Positions 1-6,004 of a DNA stretch of 9,726 nt are shown piece by piece. The translations under genes and the position numbers were made by a program. The first letter of the stretch is position 1. The number at the start of each line of letters is the position of its first letter. The DNA lies in contig JAAGZM010000899.1 in assembly GCA_024206355.1 (NCBI GenBank), positions 1 through 9,726 on the forward strand, given 5' to 3'. Source of the stretch: Gammaproteobacteria bacterium. GTDB lineage: Bacteria; Pseudomonadota; Gammaproteobacteria; Enterobacterales; GCA-2746155. Below the pieces are notes generated by a model. It worked only from the letters and a program-made list of their open reading frames with translations, did no database searches and was not told the origin of the DNA.

Positions 1-4
1 CATA

Positions 5-694
5 ATGACTGATACTCGGTCTACTGAAAGCCAACCAGTTAAGTCAGAAGTTAAGTCAGAAGTTAAGGTCATATCAAACAATGAAATTATTAATCAATTT
101 TCACTTGAAATTGAAGTAAGTGTTATTAATGTTGATCAACAAACATTAACTATTAATGATCAGTCTGGTCAAATTATAAGGCAAACTACGGTCGTAGAAT
201 CCTTTAGTATGAGACTAGAAATGTCTTTTGGAGCTCAGCTTGAAGAAGAATCTGATCCACTTATCATTGATGTCGAAGGCGATGGTTTCACCACTTCAGA
301 AATCGAGCATGGGGTAGCGTTTGATATTAATGCTGATGGTTATATAGATCAAGCCAACATTGTGATCACCGATGATGGATTTCTGGCTTTAGATAGGAAT
401 GGAAACTGGCTTATTGATAATGGCTCAGAATTATTTAGTGATCAAACAAGTTATCAGATTGGCTTTGAATATCTAGCATCATTTGATAATAGTAATGATA
501 ACAAAATTGATAACAATGATAGAATTTTCAATAGCTTATTGATGATGAGGCTTATCAATAACAATCAATTTATCACTCAACTTTCTGAAACAAATATCCA
601 ATCAATTAACCTCGATTACACAAATACTTCAACCAATACATTCAGTGGTGATCGTATTGTACAAATGAGTGATTATAAAAACTCTAAGGGATAA
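5..694 (+). CDS. Calcium-loop (RTX/EF-hand-like) repeat protein, start outside or near left edge, possibly prematurely stopped
   Basis: The reading frame is open to the left edge (the codon before the ATG at 5 is ATA) and no ribosome binding site can be seen, so the true start may lie outside the window. Residues are counted from ATG 5. The N-terminal third is a polar linker containing a KSEV duplication (residues 13-20), then a beta-rich stretch ending in MRLEMSFG (69-76). From residue 84 comes a string of acidic loops: DPLIIDVEGDG (84-94), DINADG (107-112), DRNGNWLIDNGSELF (130-144) and DNSNDNKIDNND (161-172). This order matches the C-terminal region of gammaproteobacterial RTX-like or VCBS-type calcium-binding hypothetical proteins. 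The usual WxDxNxDG loop after it is degenerate (RLINNNQF, 182-189). No signal peptide is visible. The function is unknown; calcium binding is inferred. Translation stops at TAA 692-694, but the frame continues to 751 with family-like sequence. Confidence 0.75.
   Translation: MTDTRSTESQPVKSEVKSEVKVISNNEIINQFSLEIEVSVINVDQQTLTINDQSGQIIRQTTVVESFSMRLEMSFGAQLEEESDPLIIDVEGDGFTTSEIEHGVAFDINADGYIDQANIVITDDGFLALDRNGNWLIDNGSELFSDQTSYQIGFEYLASFDNSNDNKIDNNDRIFNSLLMMRLINNNQFITQLSETNIQSINLDYTNTSTNTFSGDRIVQMSDYKNSKG
38..64 (+). repeat. Perfect 12-bp tandem duplication
   Basis: The unit GTTAAGTCAGAA occurs at 38-49 and 50-61 and is followed by a partial third copy (GTTAAG, 62-67). It lies inside the coding region and duplicates the residues KSEV without breaking the frame. 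It looks like a recent slippage or duplication event in a low-constraint linker. Confidence 0.8.
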
Positions 695-751
695 AAAGCT
701 GTTGTTGCAGATTTATTATTACAGTATAAAAGTGATATAAACAATAGTTAA
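695..751 (+). other. In-frame continuation after the stop of the calcium-loop gene (possible cut-off C terminus)
   Basis: Directly after TAA 692-694 the same frame reads 18 sense codons, giving KAVVADLLLQYKSDINNS, and then TAA at 749-751. The 'xxxADLLLxY' pattern resembles the last strand of the family, in which a DG-containing loop is followed by VxDLLL or VxDVWL. This suggests that TAA 692-694 replaced a sense codon such as CAA, GAA or AAA. A chance 18-codon open stretch is not rare in itself, so the argument rests on the resemblance. The tail ends one base before the convergent gene's stop codon begins (752). Confidence 0.45.
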
Positions 752-1153
752 TTAGATATAGATATCAATACCGACTAGCGTGGCTAAATCATCTTTACGC
801 TCATAATCAGCTACATCCAAAAATGATTGGACCGCTTTTCCTGAACCTCCCAGATCTTGCCCTTTTTCACCTTGCAACTGAAAACGTTTTCTAGCCGTCT
901 CCACCTCAACAAGGTTTTGACGCTGATTAGTCGTAGATTTGTTTGTATTAGGAGGTTGGGTAACTGGAATAAGCAGCGCAGCTTGCCCCGTATTAGTCTG
1001 ATTCGATGCAGCTAAAGCATTGGAGTTTGCATCTGCTTTAGTATTTTCACTGGCTGGTTGGATATTAGTTGCACCTTTATTCAAGGCACGCGAATTATTG
1101 GGACGCGGAGCGAACTGAGTCGTTGTTTGTAGACCTATACCTGGAACAGACAT
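752..1153 (-). CDS. Hypothetical protein with low-complexity N-terminal part and conserved-looking C-terminal helix
   Basis: This is a 133-residue protein starting at an ATG (1153-1151) with AGG eight bases upstream. Residues 1-80 are rich in N, Q, T, A and S with a few prolines and look disordered. The C-terminal 27 residues look folded: AVQSFLDVADYERKDDL (107-123) followed by ATLVGIDIYI at the very end. A terminal amphipathic helix ending in 'L.G(V/I)D.Y.' recalls small hypothetical proteins encoded near tsaB or flagellar genes in gammaproteobacteria, but that link is from memory and weak. There is no signal peptide and no membrane segment, so it is probably cytoplasmic. It is the last gene of the minus-strand block, 54 bases after tsaB, and has a candidate promoter of its own in that gap. 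No function can be assigned. Confidence 0.75.
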   Translation of the reverse strand: MSVPGIGLQTTTQFAPRPNNSRALNKGATNIQPASENTKADANSNALAASNQTNTGQAALLIPVTQPPNTNKSTTNQRQNLVEVETARKRFQLQGEKGQDLGGSGKAVQSFLDVADYERKDDLATLVGIDIYI

Positions 1154-1193
1154 CTACTAGACCTAAGTTGATTAATTCATCAGTGATCTACGT

Positions 1194-1199
1194 ATTATA
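1194..1199 (-). promoter_or_regulatory. Candidate -10 box for the 133-residue gene
   Basis: On the minus strand, a perfect TATAAT reads from 1199 to 1194 within the 54-base gap between the tsaB stop and the next ATG. It would place the transcript start about 35 bases before the ATG. No good -35 box is seen at 16-18 bases (best TGGTAA, within the tsaB end). An imperfect palindrome, TGAT-t-AATT-c-ATCA (1169-1182), lies just downstream and could be an operator. Confidence 0.35.
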
Positions 1200-1207
1200 G
1201 CCTATTT

Positions 1208-1912
1208 TTAACTTCTTACCACTTGATCTCTGACATAAATAGGTAATGCTTCTGCAGGATCTAAAAGATCTCCATTGATATAATGCCATTGCGCCAGCGT
1301 TAAAAGGTCGATAGCTTCAGGATAGAGTTGCTCAGATTGGCTTTGGATATTCCAATATTTAAATCGCTGGATCATATCCTCAGAAAAATTAACCCAACCA
1401 GCGCCAATGGTATACCATTTATTCTGCTCAGAAATTTGTTTATCTTCTTCTGCACAGGTGATTATATTCGGGGAAGCTACCTGATCGTCCTGTAAAGCAA
1501 CCATCAACCCATTGGAATCTAACTGATACTGTCCAAAATAGACTTCAGACATTCTGGCATCCAGCGCAGCGAAACATTTTTCATTTAATGTTTCGCGATA
1601 ACTTCCTTGAGCCAGCACGGCAAGGCTTGAGGCTGCTATTAAAGGCAAATTTGCACCTAATGCCAAGCCCTGAGCCACTGAAGTACCTATTCGAACACCG
1701 GTAAAAGCCCCTGGACCTCTTGTAAATGCGATAACATCAAGTGACTTTAGGTTAATATCTGCCTCTGCCAACACCTGTTCAACCATAGGTAGTACATGAT
1801 CAGCATGTCCTCTCGGTTCAGTTGAAATTTGCTGAAATTCAGCACCATTATGATGCAAAGCTACCGAGCAACTTTCACTACAAGTCTCAATCGCTAATAT
1901 CGAATTAGTCAT
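1208..1912 (-). CDS. tsaB: tRNA threonylcarbamoyladenosine (t6A) biosynthesis protein TsaB
   Basis: TsaB (YeaZ) is the non-catalytic ASKHA-fold partner that dimerises with TsaD. With TsaE they transfer the threonylcarbamoyl group made by TsaC onto A37 of ANN-decoding tRNAs in the cytoplasm. At 234 residues the protein matches the family length (E. coli 231). Family signatures are clear: ILAIETCSESCSVAL (5-19; E. coli has an Asp where this has Glu9), HADHVLPMVEQVL (36-48), and the hallmark RGPGAFTGVRIG (65-76) followed by AQGLALG (80-86). The ATG (1912-1910) shares its A with the stop of the upstream helicase gene (TAATG). It also has a strong AGGAGA site nine bases upstream. The yoaA-tsaB adjacency is also found in E. 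coli. Identification is firm. Confidence 0.97.
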   Translation of the reverse strand: MTNSILAIETCSESCSVALHHNGAEFQQISTEPRGHADHVLPMVEQVLAEADINLKSLDVIAFTRGPGAFTGVRIGTSVAQGLALGANLPLIAASSLAVLAQGSYRETLNEKCFAALDARMSEVYFGQYQLDSNGLMVALQDDQVASPNIITCAEEDKQISEQNKWYTIGAGWVNFSEDMIQRFKYWNIQSQSEQLYPEAIDLLTLAQWHYINGDLLDPAEALPIYVRDQVVRS

Positions 1913-3852
1913 TAACTTATTTCTCCTAAAAAACCTTTAACCAATTCAATGTTACGTGTTTTATACATAGCTGGCAGACTATTGATGAATGACGCACCAT
2001 AATTCTTACTCACTAACCGAGGATCACCTAATACCAAAACACCTCTATCGCTATGATCGCGAATTAATCGACCAGCACCCTGCTTTAACGTAATAACTGC
2101 CTGAGGTAACTGTAACTTTGCAAATGCGTCTTCACCAGCACGTTTGCAGGCTGTAATACGAGCCTGAATAACCGGATCTGAAGGGACAGCGAAAGGTAAT
2201 TTATCAATAACCACACAACATAAGTTATCGCCCCTAACATCCACACCTTCCCAAAAACTAGAGGTTGCCATTAGAACTGCATTGTCATACTCACGAAAAC
2301 GGCGCAGTAATTCAGTTTTATCAGCAGTCCCTTGTATCAAGACTTTAAATTGTCCGTTCTCTGATAACCACTCAGCTGCCATTTGCAAAGCACGGTAACT
2401 GGTAAATAAACAAAATGCCCTGCCCTTGCTAGCTCTCAATACAGGTAATACGGCTTTCATCAGTTCAATAGGATGTTCAGCAGATGATGGTTCAGGCAAT
2501 TCTTTCGGAAGATACATCAATGCTTGTTCTGGATAGTTAAACGGTGAATTGAGTAACAGCGTTTCAGCTTCTAAAATACCCATTTCACTTTGATAATGAT
2601 TCAACTCACCATTGATTGCGATTGTGGCCGATGTAAAAATCCAACTACCACCATGATTTTTCCATTGCTCATTAAAGGTTTTTGAAATATTCACCGGTGT
2701 CTGATGTATCTGAAAAGAACGTAACCAAGTTTCACACCAATGGATCATATCCATTGATGAATTAGTTGTCAGTTCTAAAAATGCCGCTTGCAACAATTCA
2801 CACCGATCGTAACAAGATTCCAGTCCTCGACTCCTTGAACTCAGCGGTTCTAAAATTTGAACTAGCTTCTTAAATAATTCCATTAATATATCAATAGCCT
2901 CAATAACAGGCTTTTTATTCCTAAGCCTATCCCAAGCAATTCTTTGAGCTTTTTCACCGAGAGCTAGTCGAAACTCTTTAACATTTTGCTCAATTTCTGT
3001 CGCATAATCATCAAGTTCACGGCAATCTTTCGCTTCACTAAGATATTCTCGTCGCATATCTGTTGCAAGTTCTAACAATTGCCGACTAGAGACAGATTTA
3101 CCAAAAAATTGTGTGACCACATCATGCAACTTATGTGCTTCATCGACTATCACAACTTCAGTGTCAGGAAGGAGATCAGCAAAACCTTCTTCTCTTAGCG
3201 CTAAATCGGCACACAGCAAATGGTGATTTATCACTAAAATATCAGCCTGTCGCGCTTTTTTACGAGCTAACAATACATAGCAATCGTCATAATCAGGACA
3301 ATCTTGCCCTAAACAATTATCATGAGTGGAAGTGATTTTGGAGCGAATTTCACTATCATCAGCAAGGTTAATAAGTTCTGCAAGATCACCATTACGAGTC
3401 TCTGATGACCAGCGCCGAGCAAGTTGCAAGTCATGGCTAGCTTGACGACTACCGAGCCGACCATCAGCAATAGTCATTTCTAACCGATAAGTGCAGAGAT
3501 AGTTGTTTCTTCCTTTCAATAGTGCTGTTTGCGGGTTTTTATCAAGAGACTTACAGACCTTAGGTAAATCTTTATGAAATAGCTGATCTTGAAGGTTTTT
3601 AGTACCTGTGGAAATAATAATCGTTTTTTTAGACAAAATTGCAGGAACTAAATAGGCAAATGTCTTACCAATGCCGGTTCCGGCCTCGGCAACTAAGCTA
3701 TGATTGGCGTTAACCACAATCTCAATTTTCTTCGCAAGTTGTTGTTGAACTATTCGAGGTTGAAACCCTTGAATTGCTTCACTAAATGGGCTGTCTGAAC
3801 CAAGAAGAGGATAAATGTCTACTTGAGACTCTGATTGTTCAGATTCTGCCAT
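1912..3852 (-). CDS. yoaA: Fe-S cluster superfamily 2 DNA helicase, YoaA/DinG family
   Basis: This is a 646-residue ATP-dependent 5'-3' DNA helicase of the XPD/DinG group (E. coli YoaA 636). Walker A is AEAGTGIGKT (55-64) and Walker B is the DEAH box in VVIVDEAH (233-240). Four cysteines fit the Fe-S domain: C120, C180, C185 and C191, and the last three have the C-x4-C-x5-C spacing of DinG. The C-terminal helicase domain shows SSFWEGVDVRGDNL and the motif VI sequence QGAGRLIR (591-598). E. coli YoaA works with the polymerase III chi subunit in repair of stalled forks; that role is known for the homologue and inferred here. Length and gene neighbourhood favour YoaA over DinG. The ATG (3852-3850) overlaps the upstream stop as TAATG and has only a weak binding site, so translation is probably coupled. 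No LexA box is seen upstream of the block. Confidence 0.93.
   Translation of the reverse strand: MAESEQSESQVDIYPLLGSDSPFSEAIQGFQPRIVQQQLAKKIEIVVNANHSLVAEAGTGIGKTFAYLVPAILSKKTIIISTGTKNLQDQLFHKDLPKVCKSLDKNPQTALLKGRNNYLCTYRLEMTIADGRLGSRQASHDLQLARRWSSETRNGDLAELINLADDSEIRSKITSTHDNCLGQDCPDYDDCYVLLARKKARQADILVINHHLLCADLALREEGFADLLPDTEVVIVDEAHKLHDVVTQFFGKSVSSRQLLELATDMRREYLSEAKDCRELDDYATEIEQNVKEFRLALGEKAQRIAWDRLRNKKPVIEAIDILMELFKKLVQILEPLSSRSRGLESCYDRCELLQAAFLELTTNSSMDMIHWCETWLRSFQIHQTPVNISKTFNEQWKNHGGSWIFTSATIAINGELNHYQSEMGILEAETLLLNSPFNYPEQALMYLPKELPEPSSAEHPIELMKAVLPVLRASKGRAFCLFTSYRALQMAAEWLSENGQFKVLIQGTADKTELLRRFREYDNAVLMATSSFWEGVDVRGDNLCCVVIDKLPFAVPSDPVIQARITACKRAGEDAFAKLQLPQAVITLKQGAGRLIRDHSDRGVLVLGDPRLVSKNYGASFINSLPAMYKTRNIELVKGFLGEIS
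1922..1927 (-). promoter_or_regulatory. Strong ribosome binding site for tsaB inside the end of yoaA
   Basis: Read on the minus strand, AGGAGA lies nine bases before the tsaB ATG and within the last codons of the helicase gene. Together with the TAATG overlap it supports the chosen tsaB start and suggests re-initiation by ribosomes finishing yoaA. Confidence 0.7.
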
Positions 3853-4334
3853 TAGTCATCTTGCTGGTTAAGATTATATTCTTCAGCTTCCCAAATAGTT
3901 TCAGCAACTATTCTAAACTGAGAGACTGTCATCGCCCCTCTTTTATTCACTTTTTTGTCACCAATGGCTTCTTGGATTGTTTCCTTATCGGCAGCTAATA
4001 TCTCTTCTGCTTGATATGCTTCATTGAGCAATACTAATAAGCATATATCCCAGATACCATCCAAATTCAGCTGACCGATACGCTGTTGTTTACCTTTAAG
4101 ATTAGAAAATTGCACACGCCCTTTGATTTGGAACTTTTGACCACCAAGCACATCGGGCCCGATAGCATCTACGCTTGCTTCAGGTTTTTCTGGGCTTTTA
4201 AGATTTAGGTATCTAATTGCATCATAACAGGCGAGATCATGACTAACCGGCAATGGCTGACCTGTGGCATCTCTATACTTAGAAGCTAGTTGACGCGTTT
4301 CTTCCATCAGTGTGTCGAGTTTATAAACTTCCAT
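3852..4334 (-). CDS. Small PD-(D/E)xK-like protein, DUF6998 type, first gene of the yoaA-tsaB block
   Basis: This is a 160-residue cytoplasmic protein if started at ATG 4334, which has GAG six bases upstream. A TTG at 4361 would add nine residues, and I prefer the ATG. Numbering below is from the TTG. A helical N terminus leads to HDLACYDAIRYLNL (41-54). Next comes a strand pair, D65/D70 and then KFQIKGR (76-82), followed by a Gln/Lys-rich loop, a hydrophobic strand DGIWDICLLVLLNE (100-113) and a C-terminal TVSQFRIV helix. 'Acid ... Q-x-K-G-R' between strands is the layout of restriction-endonuclease-like folds and of DUF6998 proteins, often found near DNA-processing or defence genes. Gln in place of the usual Glu leaves activity open. 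Its TAATG overlap with yoaA suggests a shared mRNA and perhaps a shared job on DNA. The family match is from recognition, not a search. Confidence 0.7.
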   Translation of the reverse strand: MEVYKLDTLMEETRQLASKYRDATGQPLPVSHDLACYDAIRYLNLKSPEKPEASVDAIGPDVLGGQKFQIKGRVQFSNLKGKQQRIGQLNLDGIWDICLLVLLNEAYQAEEILAADKETIQEAIGDKKVNKRGAMTVSQFRIVAETIWEAEEYNLNQQDD

Positions 4335-4418
4335 TAGTTTCTCAATCAATGACCCAATCAAACATGAATTCGTATTTATTTTAGCCTGAAACCTACTTTA
4401 GATGAAGGGGCTAAATGA

Positions 4419-4464
4419 CTGTTTTTGCAGATAGTTTATATAAAAATGGAAATATAAATACAAA
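4419..4464. repeat. Second copy of a short CTG-N6-CAG AT-rich element
   Basis: CTGTTTTTGCAGAT (4419-4432) matches CTGTTGTTGCAGAT (699-712) at 13 of 14 bases. Both are followed by AT-rich DNA containing TATAAAA and then ATATAAA. Both copies lie 40-70 bases downstream of the end of a minus-strand gene, in the same orientation. This may be chance in AT-rich DNA. The rest of the 139-base gap (4362-4500) shows only a weak -10-like TAAAAT on the minus strand before the DUF6998-type gene. Confidence 0.3.
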
Positions 4465-4500
4465 ATTCAATAACTTTAGAGATTTTACAAAGATAACTGC

Positions 4501-4797
4501 TTAGACCTCAAGGTCAATTATGATACCTGGTTTGTTAGATTTCTCTGAAAGTTCGTTTGCTTTTTTTGAGTTAGCATCCTCTCTACGCTCACCCAATAGA
4601 CGCTTACTAACTTTCATCTTTTTCGATTGTTTATTGCGTCGATTACTTTTTCGTCTCTCGATAATTTTATTATGTTTCTCAGTGGGATTAAGCTCTTTTG
4701 AGTGTTGCACAGGTACCGTTCCACTATGTTTAACAGTAGCGTTTTGTTCAACTGGAGTGCGGTTAATATCAAACGGTATATTGTTAATTAAACTCAT
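4501..4797 (-). CDS. Small, very basic hypothetical protein
   Basis: This 98-residue protein starts at ATG 4797-4795 with AAGG eight bases upstream. Residues 1-40 are polar. Residues 47-72 are packed with Lys and Arg, including RRKSNRR and KKMKVSKRLLGERRE. The protein ends in an acidic-hydrophobic GIIIDLEV. Small gammaproteobacterial proteins with 'RR..(D/N)RR' clusters and a short beta-like 'IDL.V' end look similar, but none has a function I can name; nucleic-acid binding would be a guess from charge. An overlapping plus-strand frame (4520-4804) has a passable start but encodes a Phe/Leu/Cys-rich sequence typical of the shadow of a Lys-rich gene, so the minus strand is preferred. It stands alone, divergent from the sigma-factor gene, with 139 bases of AT-rich DNA to the TTG (166 to the ATG) of the next minus-strand gene. 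Confidence 0.65.
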   Translation of the reverse strand: MSLINNIPFDINRTPVEQNATVKHSGTVPVQHSKELNPTEKHNKIIERRKSNRRNKQSKKMKVSKRLLGERREDANSKKANELSEKSNKPGIIIDLEV

Positions 4798-4840
4798 AAT
4801 ATAAGCCTTAAACTTAAAACAATTTTGTATTCACTATCTT

Positions 4841-4846
4841 ATTATA
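4841..4846 (-). promoter_or_regulatory. Candidate -10 box for the basic 98-residue gene
   Basis: A perfect TATAAT reads on the minus strand from 4846 to 4841, about 44 bases before the ATG. No convincing -35 is found at 16-18 bases. A perfect TTGACA also occurs on the minus strand further upstream (about 4918 to 4913) but has no -10 at the right distance. This divergent region must also hold the sigma-gene promoter, which I could not identify. Confidence 0.35.
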
Positions 4847-5022
4847 TCGACTAAAACTCTAATTCCTTTAATAATCATAGGTTATTCAGCGACTTGATGC
4901 GAATAAAATTCATGTCAACCAAAGCCTGAATCAATCGTTTATAGTAAGATATAGGAAGTTATTGGTATAGATAATTGCTACAAAACACCAAAGCAGGACT
5001 AACTTTTGATGAAGCTAATGAA

Positions 5023-5589
5023 ATGACGGCATCTGATAACAGATCAACGATCAGTCAAAAAGTCCGTATTGATCGATTTCTTGCTTCAGTTCAAAAGAGT
5101 GGTTTTAGAATTGCATTTCTAGCAACATCAAATACCGATGATGCTTTGGAAATAGTTCAGGAAACGATGATGCAGCTTGTCAGACGATACAGTGACAGAC
5201 CAGATAAAGAGTTAAGGATCTTATTTTACCGAATATTATCTTCTCGAATTACCGACTGGTATCGTAAAACTGCTTTTAGACAAAAATTTCAAGCGCTATT
5301 TAGTCGTGAAAGTTATCAAAAAGGCGATCCTGTACAAGAACTTAGTTCAGAGCATGAGACATCTTTGTTAGAACAATTTGAAAATAATAGAACTCTCGAC
5401 AGCCTAACTACAGCTCTAACTAGACTGTCTAAACGACAGCATCAAACATTTTTATTAAGAGCATGGCAAGGATTTAACGTGAAAGAAACCGCTTCAATTA
5501 TGTGCTGCTCTACAGGATCCGTTAAAACACATTACTCTCGAGCTCTACAGTCGCTTAGAGCTCAGCTTGGAGATCATAATGAACGATAA
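5023..5589 (+). CDS. ECF-like RNA polymerase sigma-70 family factor
   Basis: Started at ATG 5023 this is 188 residues. A TTG at 4975, just after an in-frame stop, would give 204. The ATG is chosen because homologues as I recall them begin shortly before the 'DRFLASV' segment, and GAAG lies eight bases upstream; the TTG has only a distant AGGAAG (4953-4958). Numbering below is from the TTG. Region 2 runs from about 33 to 100 with DDALEIVQETMMQLVRRY (55-72) and the promoter-melting and recognition stretch RILSSRITDWYRK (86-98). A charged linker follows. Region 4 (about 142-195) has LSKRQHQTFLLRAWQGF and a helix-turn-helix KETASIMCCSTGSVKTHYSRAL that would bind the -35 element. No region 1 or 3 is present, as in ECF factors. 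It overlaps the next gene, a one-helix membrane protein, so it is probably held inactive until a signal arrives. The regulon is unknown. Confidence 0.9.
   Translation: MTASDNRSTISQKVRIDRFLASVQKSGFRIAFLATSNTDDALEIVQETMMQLVRRYSDRPDKELRILFYRILSSRITDWYRKTAFRQKFQALFSRESYQKGDPVQELSSEHETSLLEQFENNRTLDSLTTALTRLSKRQHQTFLLRAWQGFNVKETASIMCCSTGSVKTHYSRALQSLRAQLGDHNER
5569..5572 (+). promoter_or_regulatory. Ribosome binding site deciding the start of the anti-sigma candidate
   Basis: GGAG lies six bases before ATG 5579, inside the last codons of the sigma gene. It favours the ATG over the in-frame TTG at 5567, which overlaps the site itself, and implies coupled translation of the pair. Confidence 0.6.
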
Positions 5590-5920
5590 GCAGAACGTTG
5601 AACAATATAGACAACTACTTGATCAGAGTTGCCGTGATATGCCTGGGTCAGTTAATGCACAACTCGATGAAAAAAGACGGCTAGCTGTTGAGCTACTTGA
5701 TACAGGACATGTGTTTAGCTTCACTAAATGGCAACCTGTCCTAACGCTGAGTATCTCTCTATTTGTCATCATAATAATTCTATATTTACCCATTCCATCA
5801 CAACAGCAAACAGTGCCTGATATTTACGCTGATCTTGAACTATTAATGGATGAGGATCAGCTAGACTTTTTAAGTGAAATGGAACTTTCTGAATGGTTAG
5901 TTAGCGCAAACGAAGGATAA
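5579..5920 (+). CDS. Single-pass membrane protein, probable anti-sigma factor (DUF3619-like)
   Basis: This is a 113-residue protein starting 11 bases before the end of the sigma gene. Residues 1-48 are cytoplasmic and charged, including an 'LDxxCRDMPGSVNAQLDEKRR' type helix pair that could clasp the sigma factor. One transmembrane helix follows (about 53-74; WQPVLTLSISLFVIIIILYL). The outer tail is short and acidic with the repeat-like DIYADLELLMDEDQLDFLSE (81-100) and ends ELSEWL. This layout, and the position directly after an ECF-like sigma gene, match DUF3619-type proteins of proteobacteria, whose tail also carries 'D(I/V)D..LL..DDL' and a terminal Trp-Leu. The anti-sigma role is inferred from context. 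It lacks a zinc-binding HxxxCxxC motif, so it is not a ZAS-type anti-sigma factor. Confidence 0.7.
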   Translation: MNDKQNVEQYRQLLDQSCRDMPGSVNAQLDEKRRLAVELLDTGHVFSFTKWQPVLTLSISLFVIIIILYLPIPSQQQTVPDIYADLELLMDEDQLDFLSEMELSEWLVSANEG

Positions 5921-5955
5921 CTGAGAATTTAACCGAAAGAAAATGTAAATTTCTA

Positions 5956-5984
5956 CTGATAGTCTGCGCAAAGTTTCTTATAAT
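5956..5984 (+). promoter_or_regulatory. Candidate sigma70 promoter for moeA, with overlapping inverted repeat
   Basis: CTGATA (5956-5961) is a 4/6 match to the -35 consensus. It is separated by 17 bases from a perfect TATAAT (5979-5984). The transcript would start near 5991, leaving a short leader of about 14 bases before ATG 6005. The hexamers ACTGAT (5955-5960) and ATCAGT (5983-5988) form an inverted repeat that overlaps both boxes and could be a regulator site or a weak stem. Confidence 0.55.
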
Positions 5985-6004
5985 CAGTCTACAAATAATT
6001 TATT

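Noticed and set aside
699..710. CTG...CAG plus neighbouring T-run as a terminator for the minus-strand block
   Set aside because: The stem is only three base pairs, too short to support termination.
3135..3335. Plus-strand open frame inside yoaA
   Set aside because: It lies wholly inside a well-recognised helicase gene, with no ribosome binding site or recognisable domain.
3786..3998. Plus-strand open frame across the yoaA and DUF6998-type junction
   Set aside because: Antisense to two supported genes and hydrophobic in the way shadows of charged genes are.
4419..4430. CTG-N6-CAG as a LexA (SOS) box ahead of the helicase block
   Set aside because: The LexA consensus needs CTGT-N8-ACAG over 16 bases; this site is only 12 bases long and a near-identical copy sits at 699 in an unrelated place.
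4520..4804. Plus-strand open frame of 94 codons with AAGG six bases before its ATG
   Set aside because: It is the antisense of a Lys/Arg-rich gene and reads as a Phe/Leu/Cys-rich sequence with no family features; the minus-strand frame has a good start and a plausible composition.
4913..4918. Perfect minus-strand TTGACA as a -35 box for the basic 98-residue gene
   Set aside because: No -10-like hexamer at 16-18 bases; the nearest TATAAT is too far downstream.
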